Shown in pieces: positions 45,130 through 54,357 of a stretch of DNA of 64,000 nt. The position numbers and the translations under genes are program-made. The notes under the pieces are model-generated. The model did not search any database, was not told the DNA's origin, and was given only the letters and a program-made list of their open reading frames with translations. Position 1 is the first letter of the stretch; every line of letters starts with the position of its first letter. The DNA lies in contig NZ_BGNG01000004.1 of NCBI RefSeq assembly GCF_003203515.1, forward strand, positions 248,001 to 312,000, given 5' to 3'. Source of the DNA: Glaciecola sp. KUL10. GTDB lineage: Bacteria > Pseudomonadota > Gammaproteobacteria > Enterobacterales > Alteromonadaceae.

Positions 45130-46636
45130 ATTTTTGCTTATTTTTAATGACCTTTTGCAGATAACGCTTAGTTTCTAGCGCAGGCAGGTTTTGTTGTAAA
45201 TAGTCGAAGTACTCTTCATCAGATATTTGGTTAATAGCTGGTATTGCTTTTCGAATACCTTTTTGACCTGATACTGACCGCGCAAGATTACCGACACCAG
45301 TGTTATAGCTTGCAATGGTTGAGTAGAGTAGATTTGATGGTTTTTCTATACCACGAAGATAGCGTGTTTGTAGAAGGCTTAAGTATGCAGTACCTAATTT
45401 TAGATTGTTTTCAATATTATATAAGTAATCAGGGGTGACCACTTTTCCTTCGCCATATACAAATTTATATGCATCAATTCCGGCCGTTTTAGGGACTAAC
45501 TGCATCAAACCAAACGCTGGAATATGTGAAGTAGCCATTGGATTAAAGCTTGATTCTGCCTCAATAATAGCCATGACTAATGAGGTTTCAACATCAAAGC
45601 GTTTAGACATTTCATTTATCGTGTCCATGCGTTGCTCTACCAACGTCTTTTGATAGCCATTTACGAATGGAAATTTTAGGCTAATGGTTGTATCTGTCTC
45701 TTGAAGTTCAAACGTTTTTTTTGGTTCTGGTGTCGGTAATGGTTTTGTTAAAACAGCTAGGGTCTCACTTGGGAGGCTTACTTTTTCTTTTACAGGGGCT
45801 TCTGGCACGGTTATGGATTCAGTTGCAGGAGTGTCTGATTGAGCTTCGGCGATCTCAACTTTACGTTCATCTGTCTTTGAATTTTCAAGGCTTGATTCTT
45901 TTTTAGGTTCTATTAGTTGTGAGGGTTCAGAAATTGCTTTTTGATTATCAACGGCCGCATTTAGTAGTTCCATTTCTCGCTGAAGTGTTTCAAGTGCGAT
46001 ATCAGTGGGGATCTCAGTCACACTATTGATCAGCTCGTAGTTTGCGATATCGCTTTCTTGAATCACTTCAGTAGAGGTTTTTAATGCGTCGCCCTCTACT
46101 GCTGATGTGGTCGTAGGCTCATCAAAATTATCCGTTGTAACAAGTTCTGGAAGGCTTTCTAATTCGGATTCAATTGCTTTCTTGAATACATCCATTTCTT
46201 GAATGGCATTTGCTTTATCCGCTTTCAACTTAGCGTAAAGTTCGTGCAATTTTACTATGTTTTTGAGTGTATCTGCTGACTTGGGTACCTCAAGTTTGTA
46301 AAAACCTTCTTCAAAGTCGTACACCACACGCTGTTCATAGTCTTGGCTATATACAACCCACTGTGTCCCAGAGGGGACGACTACGTTACTAGGCCATTTC
46401 ACTTCAATGTTTTTTGTTTGCCCAGTAAAGGCGGCTTGAATGGCTTGATTGACTGCTTCAAAAACGGCTTCTAATTCGCCATCCGTTTGCACAAATGCTT
46501 GCTCTAATTGAGCATCTATCTCGTCAAACTCATCTTCTATGTTTTCGGGAGTTTGTGCTTGCGCGTTTGAATACAATAACAATACGGTAGAAAACACGCC
46601 CCAAATACTCCGTTTTAAGGCTGAGTATTTAGGCAT
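45113..46636 (-). CDS. SLT-domain lytic transglycosylase with long N-terminal extension (operon gene 6)
   Basis: A 507-aa periplasmic protein with signal peptide MPKYSALKRSIWGVFSTVLLLYSNAQA. Residues about 30-330 are acidic and largely unstructured (many E/S/T/P). The C-terminal 170 residues are an SLT lysozyme-like domain with catalytic Glu in MAIIEAESSFNP, then AFGLMQLVPKTAG and IASYNTGVGNL. It cleaves peptidoglycan with 1,6-anhydro product formation, probably to open the sacculus for an envelope complex. GTG 46657 would overlap the preceding gene; ATG 46636 lies one base after its stop. All catalytic motifs are intact. Confidence 0.88.
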   Translation of the reverse strand: MPKYSALKRSIWGVFSTVLLLYSNAQAQTPENIEDEFDEIDAQLEQAFVQTDGELEAVFEAVNQAIQAAFTGQTKNIEVKWPSNVVVPSGTQWVVYSQDYEQRVVYDFEEGFYKLEVPKSADTLKNIVKLHELYAKLKADKANAIQEMDVFKKAIESELESLPELVTTDNFDEPTTTSAVEGDALKTSTEVIQESDIANYELINSVTEIPTDIALETLQREMELLNAAVDNQKAISEPSQLIEPKKESSLENSKTDERKVEIAEAQSDTPATESITVPEAPVKEKVSLPSETLAVLTKPLPTPEPKKTFELQETDTTISLKFPFVNGYQKTLVEQRMDTINEMSKRFDVETSLVMAIIEAESSFNPMATSHIPAFGLMQLVPKTAGIDAYKFVYGEGKVVTPDYLYNIENNLKLGTAYLSLLQTRYLRGIEKPSNLLYSTIASYNTGVGNLARSVSGQKGIRKAIPAINQISDEEYFDYLQQNLPALETKRYLQKVIKNKQKYEYLD

Positions 46637-46637
46637 T

Positions 46638-47117
46638 TTACTTACTCGTAGACTCACTTTCTGATGCCTTCTCTATTGTGTCCTTACCTTTACACAACGG
46701 ATTTGAATTATTCAGGCAAACAGCCATCTTGACTTCATAAATCACACTCTGATCATCTGCACTGCTATCGCTTTCTAATTCAAATGCGCCCTTTAGTAAT
46801 GCTTTTACTCGAGTGGCCACGATATCTTTACTTACTTCGAAGTCTTCCATCGTGGTACCGCCGGTTAAGCGAAGCCCCTTAATTTGTTCGGATAGATTTC
46901 GCTGTGCATCGACTTGAGCGGCTCTTTTGGCCATGATCTTGGCTTGAGACTTGATTGGAAATTTTGACAGGTCAGTCGCGCCAAATCCTGTTGCGACGAT
47001 CAATCCTTCTTCGGATTGATTATTTGAAAACGCAGTGGCGCTGAAAAAGGTTAAAATGCCAGCAAACATCCACAATAAAGGCTTGTTTGTCTGCTTACTA
47101 AGATGTTTGCTGAGCAT
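46638..47117 (-). CDS. LPP20-like exported protein (operon gene 5)
   Basis: A 159-aa protein with an N-terminal hydrophobic export segment (LLWMFAGILTFFSATAFS) and one LPP20-like domain: IVATGFGATDLSKFPIKSQAKIMAKRAAQVDAQRNLSEQIKGLRL, then VATRVKALLKGAFELES and VIYEVKMAVCLN. The RAAQVDAQRNL helix and the closing beta-strand are the family marks. No lipobox is evident, so it is probably a soluble periplasmic protein. It sits between a small orphan and the transglycosylase with 4- and 1-bp gaps. It resembles the N-part of operon gene 8 and the FlgT-like gene 1. Confidence 0.78.
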   Translation of the reverse strand: MLSKHLSKQTNKPLLWMFAGILTFFSATAFSNNQSEEGLIVATGFGATDLSKFPIKSQAKIMAKRAAQVDAQRNLSEQIKGLRLTGGTTMEDFEVSKDIVATRVKALLKGAFELESDSSADDQSVIYEVKMAVCLNNSNPLCKGKDTIEKASESESTSK

Positions 47118-47121
47118 GGTT

Positions 47122-47478
47122 CTATCCTTGGTTCATTTCATCGATTAGTTTGTTTACTAAGTCAATTCTTACACCTTCTTCGATTGAGCTCACTAGCTCA
47201 TCTATAACATCGACCTTAAAGGCGCTATCTAACAAGTACTTCTTTGACTGCAAAAGTTGCTTACGACACGCTAGCGGAGCGAAATCGATAGCATCTCTGA
47301 AATTACTGTGTCTTAAAATTAATTTACCTTTCTCAAATACACAGTTCTCATAGTTACTCTTTATTTTTTGCAACGCATCACTTTGCAGTGGTTGCGACGA
47401 CTGATTTTCTTGTGCACTAAGCGGTAAGCAAAATACACTGAACACAGCAAATAAAAATGCTGCTTTTATACCCTTCAT
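47122..47478 (-). CDS. Small periplasmic protein, unknown (operon gene 4)
   Basis: A 118-aa protein with a clear signal peptide (MKGIKAAFLFAVFSVFCLPLSAQ). The mature part is helical, with two cysteines (ENCVFEKG and LACRKQLL) that could form a disulfide, and it ends in an amphipathic helix SSIEEGVRIDLVNKLIDEM. I do not recognise the family. It starts 3 bp after the FN3 giant and is followed after 4 bp by the LPP20-like gene, so it belongs to the operon. It may be a small periplasmic chaperone or adaptor; this is a guess. Confidence 0.7.
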   Translation of the reverse strand: MKGIKAAFLFAVFSVFCLPLSAQENQSSQPLQSDALQKIKSNYENCVFEKGKLILRHSNFRDAIDFAPLACRKQLLQSKKYLLDSAFKVDVIDELVSSIEEGVRIDLVNKLIDEMNQG

Positions 47479-47481
47479 TAA

Positions 47482-50400
47482 TTACGCCTCTGGTATTTCT
47501 ATAGTGGCGCCAATTGATAACTCGCTTTCTAGTTCGGTCTGGTCAATGGCTCTGATTCTATAGCAATAACTTCTACCGGCTTTCGCACTAGTATCCGAAT
47601 ATTGCTGGGTGCTTCCGGAAACCGTTACCAAACTATTGACGCGAGAGCATGTACTCCCGCGATGTATTTCATAATTAACTACATCATCCTGAGTACTAAA
47701 TACCCACGCAATATTGGGCGTACCTCCGACTAATTCAGTTGTTAGAGATAATGGCGCAGAAGGCAAAGCCTTAGTGGTGGCTACTGCAACTTCACTTAAC
47801 GGTCCTTCTACCTTATAGGTATTAAAACTCGCTATTTGATAACTGTAGGTAGCGCCATCTTCTAACTTACTAAAAAAGCTACCGTCATCAGTATAACTGT
47901 TTTCTTGTCGTTTAAGGGTATCTAACTTTTCTTTTTTTCCATCTGCTTCTAATTTGTAAAGGTTATAACCGCCTACATCAGGATCATCATCTATTATCCA
48001 AGCAATATTGACTGTCTTAACTAAGCCACTTTGTACACTTAATTGCGGGGCTTTTGGTAAATCTTTTGTTGTGGCTGTGACTATATTGGTTATGCCCAAC
48101 TCAAAGTTGCCAGAAGAGGAAGTTCTCGATAAGGCGATTCGATAATCGTAAGCGGATTGATCCAATAAGTTTTGTGTATCACTGTGTTCTTGCTGGCCAG
48201 CACTTAAAGTTGCAATACTTTGCCAGTTACCCGTATTTGCTTTTCTACGCTGAACAGTAGGCGTGACATCATTTGGCGTATTGTTCCAAGCAATCACATT
48301 TTTGCGGAGAAGCTTTTCTTCTTCTACCTTTAAACTCGCTACTAAAATATTATTTGCTTGCTTATATTCTTGATACGCACTCTCTAGTCCATCTGCATCA
48401 ACCACCTTTAGCCGATAATCGGGTTTAATAAACGGGTACAGGTCTTTATCGTTGTAAAAAGTAGAGCTTGCGTTTTGCTCACTGATTACTTTCCATTCAT
48501 CGCTAAATGGCCATTTGCGTTCAATAACAAGTTTGCGTAAGTCACTCTCATTTCCCAATTGCCACTGTAACTCAATCGCACTTTGAGTTGCATTGCTGGT
48601 AACGTTTGTTGGTGATACGGGTAATGGTTTACTAGAAGCTTCTACAGTTGTTCCAATGAAACCTGTCGCTTCAAATACATTTTGGCTGGCAACTGCATAG
48701 ATATATTTATTTCCATGCTGAATGCCGGTTTGATCACCAGAAACTTGATCGATGTATTGTGTTTGATTGACGTTTTCTGTTGTTGCGATAGCCGTCAATT
48801 CTGAATTTGTGTCCTGTGCAGGTTTTCTGAAGATAACATACCGAGCAATGCTATCGTCACTTACTTTGTCCCATGTCAATGTTACTTTTCTTGCTTGATT
48901 ACTTTGAGCCATGAGGCTAGTTGGTGCGGGTATATCTTTTGTTTTTGCAACAACAATATTTGACTCAGCAAGCTTTTGGTTGCCGAACCAAGTTTCTAAT
49001 TTGACCTGATACTCTTGGTCGTCGATTAACCCTTGCTCAATGGTGAAACTTGTTTCACGATGAGCCGCCAGTTCTGTTGCTAGAGAAAACGCTTCTCCTG
49101 TTTTCGCTTGAAATATTTTGATTTGAGCCGGTGCTTGGGCGTTTTTCCAATTTAGTGCGATTTTACGAAGCATTCCCTGTCGTGTAACTGCAAGCTCCAA
49201 AGGCACATTCATTTGTATCGGGGGAGTAGAAGACGCTTTACCGCTGAGCGACGTTCTATCAACTAAACTCAATCTATATTCGGCACTTGCACCAGCAACT
49301 AAGTTGTTGTCTGTATACTGGTTTTGAGAGGGGGAAACTTCAGCGACAACCTCAAACTCATTTCCTCCCGCGCCTTGCCACTTGCGTTCGATCACTATTT
49401 TTTCGAGGTCTTGCAAGTTTGCGCTACTAGGTATCAACCAAGAGATTAACATTTCATTGTTTTGAATATCTGCAGAAACTTGCTCAAGTGCAGGTGGTGG
49501 TGTTTTTGTTTTGATAAGCACAGGTTTACTGACCTCACCTGAGCTATCAAAGCGATTAAGTGACGCTACCGAGTAGTAATATTGAGTGTTGTCTTTTAAA
49601 CCTGTTAAGTCTTCAAAAGAGGTCGCTAACGGATCCTTTATTTCACCAATACGGGTTAACGTGAACTCTTGATCCGGCGTATATTCAGACCGAAAAACTG
49701 AATACCCAGTGACATCAGGGTCGTCGTTACGCGTCCAACTGATCCTAGCTTTGCGAGCCAAATCTGAGACACCCTGAACATTAATAGGAGGTGCTAGCCC
49801 ACCCTTTGTGGTGACTTGAATTGGATTAGAAAGAGGAGTTTCACCCAAGTCGTCATATACACTAATGCTGTAGAGATACTCTTTGCCATCGCCATCTATT
49901 TGATTGTCTGTATAGTTGAGCGTTGCAATAGACGGCAGTTCTTTTAACAGTGTCCAATCTGCTTGATTGGGTGTTTTTCTATATAGTTTATACCCAAATC
50001 CAGCAGTTGAAGCCTGCCAAGACAGGCTTATCTGACGCAGCACATTAGCCGGTGCTGCATTTAGATTAGGGGCGAGTGCAGCAGTGTAAGGCACATAATC
50101 AGTTAATTGCCCATTTTCCTCAGGGTTTATTGCTCTGATGGCGTATTCGACAGTCCCTGAAAAGCCTTCACCACTGGTATCAGAGATTTTCATTTTTTGA
50201 ATAGAAGGTTTGTTATTTGAACTATTTGAATTTCCACCTTGAGACTTCGGCAGGGTTAACTTGCCAACCACTTTCGCAGCCTGACCTGGGGCTTTTCTTA
50301 ATAACTCATATGCAATGATATTTTTACCCACATTTGCTGCGGCAGGAAAAAATTCAAATTCAGCGCTGTTGACTCGCTCTTTGGTTCCAACAATGCTCGG

Positions 50401-51234
50401 AGCTTGGAGACTGGACTTTTGCTCTGCGAATACATTGACGGAGGCAATTTGATTACTTCTTAATTCTTGTCCTTCGTCGTCTATTAAACTCACTTGGTAA
50501 TAGAAGGTGCCCGTTAAGCTACCAACACTATCAACAAGTGTTGTCTCGGTTTCGCTAGATAGGTAACTAAAAGGCCCTGCTGCGTCTGTCGCTCGGTAGA
50601 CGTTGTATCCAAGTACACTTGTTGAAGGATCACTTAAGGACCAAGTCAAGGCAACTTCTCCACTGTCGTAGACAGCGTCTATTTTGCTCACCCAGTCTTG
50701 TGCCATTGCCGCAGCCATGTCTGAGCTGTCTACTTGGTGTTTGCTGATAACCTGGGCCAGTTCGCGACCAATTTGGTCTGATTGCAGCGAAATTTGGGCC
50801 TGATTACTGAACCTAAAAGTTAATTCGCCAATAGCACCTTCATTTATCGGTGATATTACTTGTATATTGGCAACGATTTGCTGACTTTGGCGACTCACCT
50901 TTCCTATAATAACGTAGTTCAGGTTAAGTACGGATGCGGCTTTTACCGCCTCTGCCGCACTAAAGCGCTGCTCAATATCATTGCGAGCTAGAGAGATTTC
51001 TAGTTCACGTTGATTGATAACATCTAAATTAGGCGATTTTCTCAATTCGTTCCTAACGATATAAGAAACTTCGTCCTCTAGTCCGACAACGTCAATTGAC
51101 GTAGCAACAAACTGAAATACGCCTGTCGTTGATTGTTGAGGTGTAGAAGTAATCGTCTGCGCATCAACTCTTTTTGCTAACACCATACAAATAATGCATA
51201 AAGTTAACGTAATGGTAGCCATGCGCATCTTCAT
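47482..51234 (-). CDS. Giant multi-FN3 protein with CsgG-like N-domain (operon gene 3)
   Basis: An exported protein of about 1250 aa. The signal peptide is MKMRMATITLTLCIICMVLAKRVDAQ. Residues about 45-190 have a CsgG/TolB-N-like pattern (SYIVRNELRKSPNLDVINQREL ... NYVIIGKVS). From about 190 to the end run roughly eleven fibronectin-III-like units of 85-100 residues, with repeated NLxGYxVYR-, VIERKW- and LRKIALNW-type strands. A three-unit block appears to be duplicated. ATG 51234 with AAGGTG upstream was chosen; ATG 51267 would add 11 residues and is possible. It is probably a long flexible periplasmic or surface arm. The domain count is by eye. Confidence 0.78.
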   Translation of the reverse strand: MKMRMATITLTLCIICMVLAKRVDAQTITSTPQQSTTGVFQFVATSIDVVGLEDEVSYIVRNELRKSPNLDVINQRELEISLARNDIEQRFSAAEAVKAASVLNLNYVIIGKVSRQSQQIVANIQVISPINEGAIGELTFRFSNQAQISLQSDQIGRELAQVISKHQVDSSDMAAAMAQDWVSKIDAVYDSGEVALTWSLSDPSTSVLGYNVYRATDAAGPFSYLSSETETTLVDSVGSLTGTFYYQVSLIDDEGQELRSNQIASVNVFAEQKSSLQAPSIVGTKERVNSAEFEFFPAAANVGKNIIAYELLRKAPGQAAKVVGKLTLPKSQGGNSNSSNNKPSIQKMKISDTSGEGFSGTVEYAIRAINPEENGQLTDYVPYTAALAPNLNAAPANVLRQISLSWQASTAGFGYKLYRKTPNQADWTLLKELPSIATLNYTDNQIDGDGKEYLYSISVYDDLGETPLSNPIQVTTKGGLAPPINVQGVSDLARKARISWTRNDDPDVTGYSVFRSEYTPDQEFTLTRIGEIKDPLATSFEDLTGLKDNTQYYYSVASLNRFDSSGEVSKPVLIKTKTPPPALEQVSADIQNNEMLISWLIPSSANLQDLEKIVIERKWQGAGGNEFEVVAEVSPSQNQYTDNNLVAGASAEYRLSLVDRTSLSGKASSTPPIQMNVPLELAVTRQGMLRKIALNWKNAQAPAQIKIFQAKTGEAFSLATELAAHRETSFTIEQGLIDDQEYQVKLETWFGNQKLAESNIVVAKTKDIPAPTSLMAQSNQARKVTLTWDKVSDDSIARYVIFRKPAQDTNSELTAIATTENVNQTQYIDQVSGDQTGIQHGNKYIYAVASQNVFEATGFIGTTVEASSKPLPVSPTNVTSNATQSAIELQWQLGNESDLRKLVIERKWPFSDEWKVISEQNASSTFYNDKDLYPFIKPDYRLKVVDADGLESAYQEYKQANNILVASLKVEEEKLLRKNVIAWNNTPNDVTPTVQRRKANTGNWQSIATLSAGQQEHSDTQNLLDQSAYDYRIALSRTSSSGNFELGITNIVTATTKDLPKAPQLSVQSGLVKTVNIAWIIDDDPDVGGYNLYKLEADGKKEKLDTLKRQENSYTDDGSFFSKLEDGATYSYQIASFNTYKVEGPLSEVAVATTKALPSAPLSLTTELVGGTPNIAWVFSTQDDVVNYEIHRGSTCSRVNSLVTVSGSTQQYSDTSAKAGRSYCYRIRAIDQTELESELSIGATIEIPEA

Positions 51235-51270
51235 AAACACACCTTTTTTATTAAGGTCAGTGTTCATGAA

Positions 51271-53259
51271 TTACTCTTCAAAACGATGATTATTTAATAG
51301 TTTACTAATTCTAGAGCGCGCTTCATTGGTGATCGGTGAGCTAGAAACTGACTTGAGACGCTCATTAAAAATCGCATATGTATAGTATTCGATTGCGCTT
51401 TCTACTTCGGAACGTTTCTCGCTGTCTTGACCTTGGTTAAAGTAAAAAGTCTCAAGTTGCTGAAGCGGACGCAATACGTCACTTGCCATCGATTCGACGA
51501 CCTCTTCGGTTAACTGTTGTAATATCTCGGTGTCCGTTGGTATTTCCATTGGATCAAAAATAACCCCCGCTTCTGCTACGCCTGCGTTTGCTTCGTCTTC
51601 AACTTGAAGTTTACGCTCTATAGTATCAACACGGGTGTTTTCACCTGTTAGTACATCTACAATCCGAAATGAGAGCTGGATAAAGCCAACTTTTTTAGTT
51701 TGTGTGACGTTATATTCAGTCTGGCCGTACTCGGGAACCAAAATTTTAGCTTGAGGAGCAGCTTGTAAGTCTTTCTTACTTGGTTTCGGGTTGGCTGCTT
51801 TCCAGTTCAAGTAATCAATGTTGTCAGATATTTTTTCGCCCGTTTGGTAGCGAATGGTTTTTGTGCTTTCGGTGTTGTTTTCGTCAACCTTGTAAAGTAA
51901 AACCGAGCCCATTATTGCGTAATCAATACCGTACACGCGACCCATTTCTTTTGCGGTGCTTTCTGATACAACCCCAATTTGTCCAAGCTTCATTTCTTCT
52001 AGAATTGATTTTAGATTTTCACGCTCTAGGATTGTAATGTCGTTACTAGCATTGTTAAAAAGTCTAGAAATCAAGTTGTTCGCAACAATAACACCGGCGT
52101 CATCACTATCAGCTGGGCTATTAAAGTCAAATACCGCGATCGAGCGCTTGGCACGTTTTGAAATGGCGTCTTCCACACTGCGGATTTTATTGAATAAATC
52201 TGGGTAGGTTGAATGAACCTCTTGTACATTTGTCAATAAGTTCCAAGCCATTGCGTATCTACCCTTGTCAACGTATTGGCTGGCTAGGTAATCAGATTTT
52301 TGAGCAAAGGTGTTTTTGTATTCATCAATTATAGAAATGTCAGTCATACCGTTATCTTGAATGATGCGAAGTAGATTTTTCGCTACTATCATTCTCGATT
52401 CATTAATAGCTTCTAGAAACCCTTTTTGACTGGCTTTTGATAATTCCTTCTTAGATTCATCTTTCAACAGTAGGCATTCAGAGTTGCTGGTATCTAATGC
52501 GAGTGCTTTTTCGCAATTAAATAGAGCAGCTTCCCAATTACTTATTCCAGCAGCTTCTTTTGCTTTAGCTATAAAGTAGCTTGGCGTATTATTTTTCTTA
52601 ACCTTCGCCAATAGCGCTCTTGCTATTCCATTACTTGGGTTTACTGCAAGGACATCATTAAGCAGTTTGGTGGCACTATCGAAATCATCTTGTTTTATCG
52701 CTAAGTTTGCGTCTTTGATATATTTTTGATTGATTTCTCGGCTAATAGCTTTAAGTCTGACGGGTACATCTTCGTAGTTGGCAAACCTACTTTCAATCGA
52801 CTGCAAACTTCTAAAGCTACTAACCAAATCGCCATTGTCGTATGATGAAACTGCGCGCTGATATAGCCCTTCAAGTTCCGCATACAACGCTTCTTGTTTT
52901 TCAGTTACCTGAGCGGAGAGGTTATCTGTGACATCCTTGGGCGTATTGTTAGATACTAATTGTTGAATTAACTCAAGCGCCTCGGTTAAGCCTTGGTTAG
53001 TATACTCTCCGCTAAGAAGAAGGTTAATTTTAGCGACTGATTCACTTTGGAATTTACTGCGTAGGTCGTTTAATGCCTGAATATATTGCGTATTCTTAGG
53101 GTTTTTACTCACAGCTTGCGTCAGATAATTAATCGCTTCTTGATATTGATTGGCTGCAGCTAACTGGTTAGCTGTGTCAAACTCTTGTTGGCCCTTAGAG
53201 GTTGAATTACACCCGCTGAGAGCAGCAGAAACAATTACAGCAATTACTAGTTTTTTCAT
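51271..53259 (-). CDS. CsgG-family outer-membrane lipoprotein with TPR domains (operon gene 2)
   Basis: A 662-aa lipoprotein with lipobox LSGC (Cys17). Residues about 25-340 are TPR-like helical repeats (ANQYQEAINYLTQAVSKNP, DDFDSATKLLNDVLAVNPSN, SNWEAALFNCEKALALD). Residues about 365-600 form a CsgG-like domain (KRSIAVFDFNSPADSDDAGVIVANNL ... LERENLKSILEEM ... YGIDYAIMGSVLLYK ... IRYQTGEKI ... FIQLSFRIVDVLTGE). A final helical segment is again TPR-like. CsgG oligomerises into the curli export channel; relatives serve other OM complexes. No curlin, CsgE or CsgF gene is adjacent. It is the likely OM base of the complex. Confidence 0.87.
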   Translation of the reverse strand: MKKLVIAVIVSAALSGCNSTSKGQQEFDTANQLAAANQYQEAINYLTQAVSKNPKNTQYIQALNDLRSKFQSESVAKINLLLSGEYTNQGLTEALELIQQLVSNNTPKDVTDNLSAQVTEKQEALYAELEGLYQRAVSSYDNGDLVSSFRSLQSIESRFANYEDVPVRLKAISREINQKYIKDANLAIKQDDFDSATKLLNDVLAVNPSNGIARALLAKVKKNNTPSYFIAKAKEAAGISNWEAALFNCEKALALDTSNSECLLLKDESKKELSKASQKGFLEAINESRMIVAKNLLRIIQDNGMTDISIIDEYKNTFAQKSDYLASQYVDKGRYAMAWNLLTNVQEVHSTYPDLFNKIRSVEDAISKRAKRSIAVFDFNSPADSDDAGVIVANNLISRLFNNASNDITILERENLKSILEEMKLGQIGVVSESTAKEMGRVYGIDYAIMGSVLLYKVDENNTESTKTIRYQTGEKISDNIDYLNWKAANPKPSKKDLQAAPQAKILVPEYGQTEYNVTQTKKVGFIQLSFRIVDVLTGENTRVDTIERKLQVEDEANAGVAEAGVIFDPMEIPTDTEILQQLTEEVVESMASDVLRPLQQLETFYFNQGQDSEKRSEVESAIEYYTYAIFNERLKSVSSSPITNEARSRISKLLNNHRFEE

Positions 53260-53272
53260 TTTTTATGTGTCC

Positions 53273-54313
53273 TTATTTAACGGCAAGCTGCAGATTTGCT
53301 TGTTTAAAACCCACCACGTTAAATGCAATATCATCGCGAATAGAGAGTTGAGTAAGTTGGTCATAAAGTTGCTCTGGCCAACCTGCGTAGCTAGCAGAGA
53401 ACTCGTAGTTATTGTTAATTTGTGATTCTGTTTTCAATGCGGAAAGGCCAATAACGGCCTCTTGCAGGTTACTTTCAATTTTTTTGATTTGGGCAGGATT
53501 TACACTTTTGAAACTAAGTGTAACCGGTGTTTCTAGTTTGCTTAGCCAAACTACTTTTGTGTCTAGCGTTAATTTTTGAGCTGCGCGCTTACCAAGCTCT
53601 TTTGCTAAGCTTCTGTATGCTGAGCTTGGGCTACCTGCCTTTTTATTCGAAAATGCAAAGCTAGATAATTCATCTTTGGTGTAACTGTTTAGCAATACAC
53701 CATCTACGTTCAACAAATTTGTCTGAATTTGCATGCCCTGAAATTCAGAAGCCTGCTGGTCACCAATTACCGTAACATGTAGCTCGAAACTTGCATCTAA
53801 GTTTGACTGACCCTCTACAATCAAAAAGCCCTCTTTGCGAAGGGATGCTGATATTGCTTGATGGAAATGACCTTTAGCTTGTTTACTAGCGGTGTTACTT
53901 TGCGGTGAATATTTAATTTTGACGCGCGGCTTCTTACTCCACTGATTGTTGTTTATCAGTGCTAGCGCATCTTTTGTAATTGCTTCGCTATTGACGTAAG
54001 CAATCAGTTTTACTTGGTAAGTGGCATCATCTAACTTACCTTCCTCTATGATATCAAATTTATCAATGCGCCCAGTGGAGCTTGAGAACACTTGCTCACT
54101 CGCTAACATAAAGTTTTCGGTTTTTGTACGAGCTTGGATAAAGCTACCCAATAGCTGTTCAACAGCGAGTCGTTTTGCGTCTTCAATGGCTGACTGTCTT
54201 GCATTTGCTACATCGTTGTCTACTATCGCACCCAAGCCTAGCACTGTTGTCTTTGCTGCAAATGACAGAGGCGCTGTGCATATAAGCAAAAATAAAATGA
54301 AGCAGTATTTCAT
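53273..54313 (-). CDS. FlgT/LPP20-like periplasmic protein (operon gene 1)
   Basis: A 346-aa exported protein with signal peptide MKYCFILFLLICTAPLSFAA. Residues about 22-125 have the pattern TVLGLGAIVDNDVANARQSAIEDAKRLAVEQLLGSFIQARTKTENF ... SSTGRIDKFDIIEEGKLDDATYQVKLIAYV, which closely recalls the N-domain of flagellar H-ring protein FlgT and LPP20 relatives. The C-half has further beta-alpha domains and is not recognised. ATG 54313 begins the signal peptide; 16 extra upstream residues were rejected. It is the first gene of the eight-gene operon. No flagellar genes are in the window, so a flagellar role is not supported here. Confidence 0.78.
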   Translation of the reverse strand: MKYCFILFLLICTAPLSFAAKTTVLGLGAIVDNDVANARQSAIEDAKRLAVEQLLGSFIQARTKTENFMLASEQVFSSSTGRIDKFDIIEEGKLDDATYQVKLIAYVNSEAITKDALALINNNQWSKKPRVKIKYSPQSNTASKQAKGHFHQAISASLRKEGFLIVEGQSNLDASFELHVTVIGDQQASEFQGMQIQTNLLNVDGVLLNSYTKDELSSFAFSNKKAGSPSSAYRSLAKELGKRAAQKLTLDTKVVWLSKLETPVTLSFKSVNPAQIKKIESNLQEAVIGLSALKTESQINNNYEFSASYAGWPEQLYDQLTQLSIRDDIAFNVVGFKQANLQLAVK

Positions 54314-54357
54314 GAAGTATATGTTTCCTTTCGAGTTATGAGACAACGATACCGGGT

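Noticed and set aside
42278-54313. Curli or flagellar operon
   Set aside because: CsgG-, FlgP- and FlgT-like parts are present, but there is no curlin, CsgE/F, flagellin, hook, ring or motor gene in the window.
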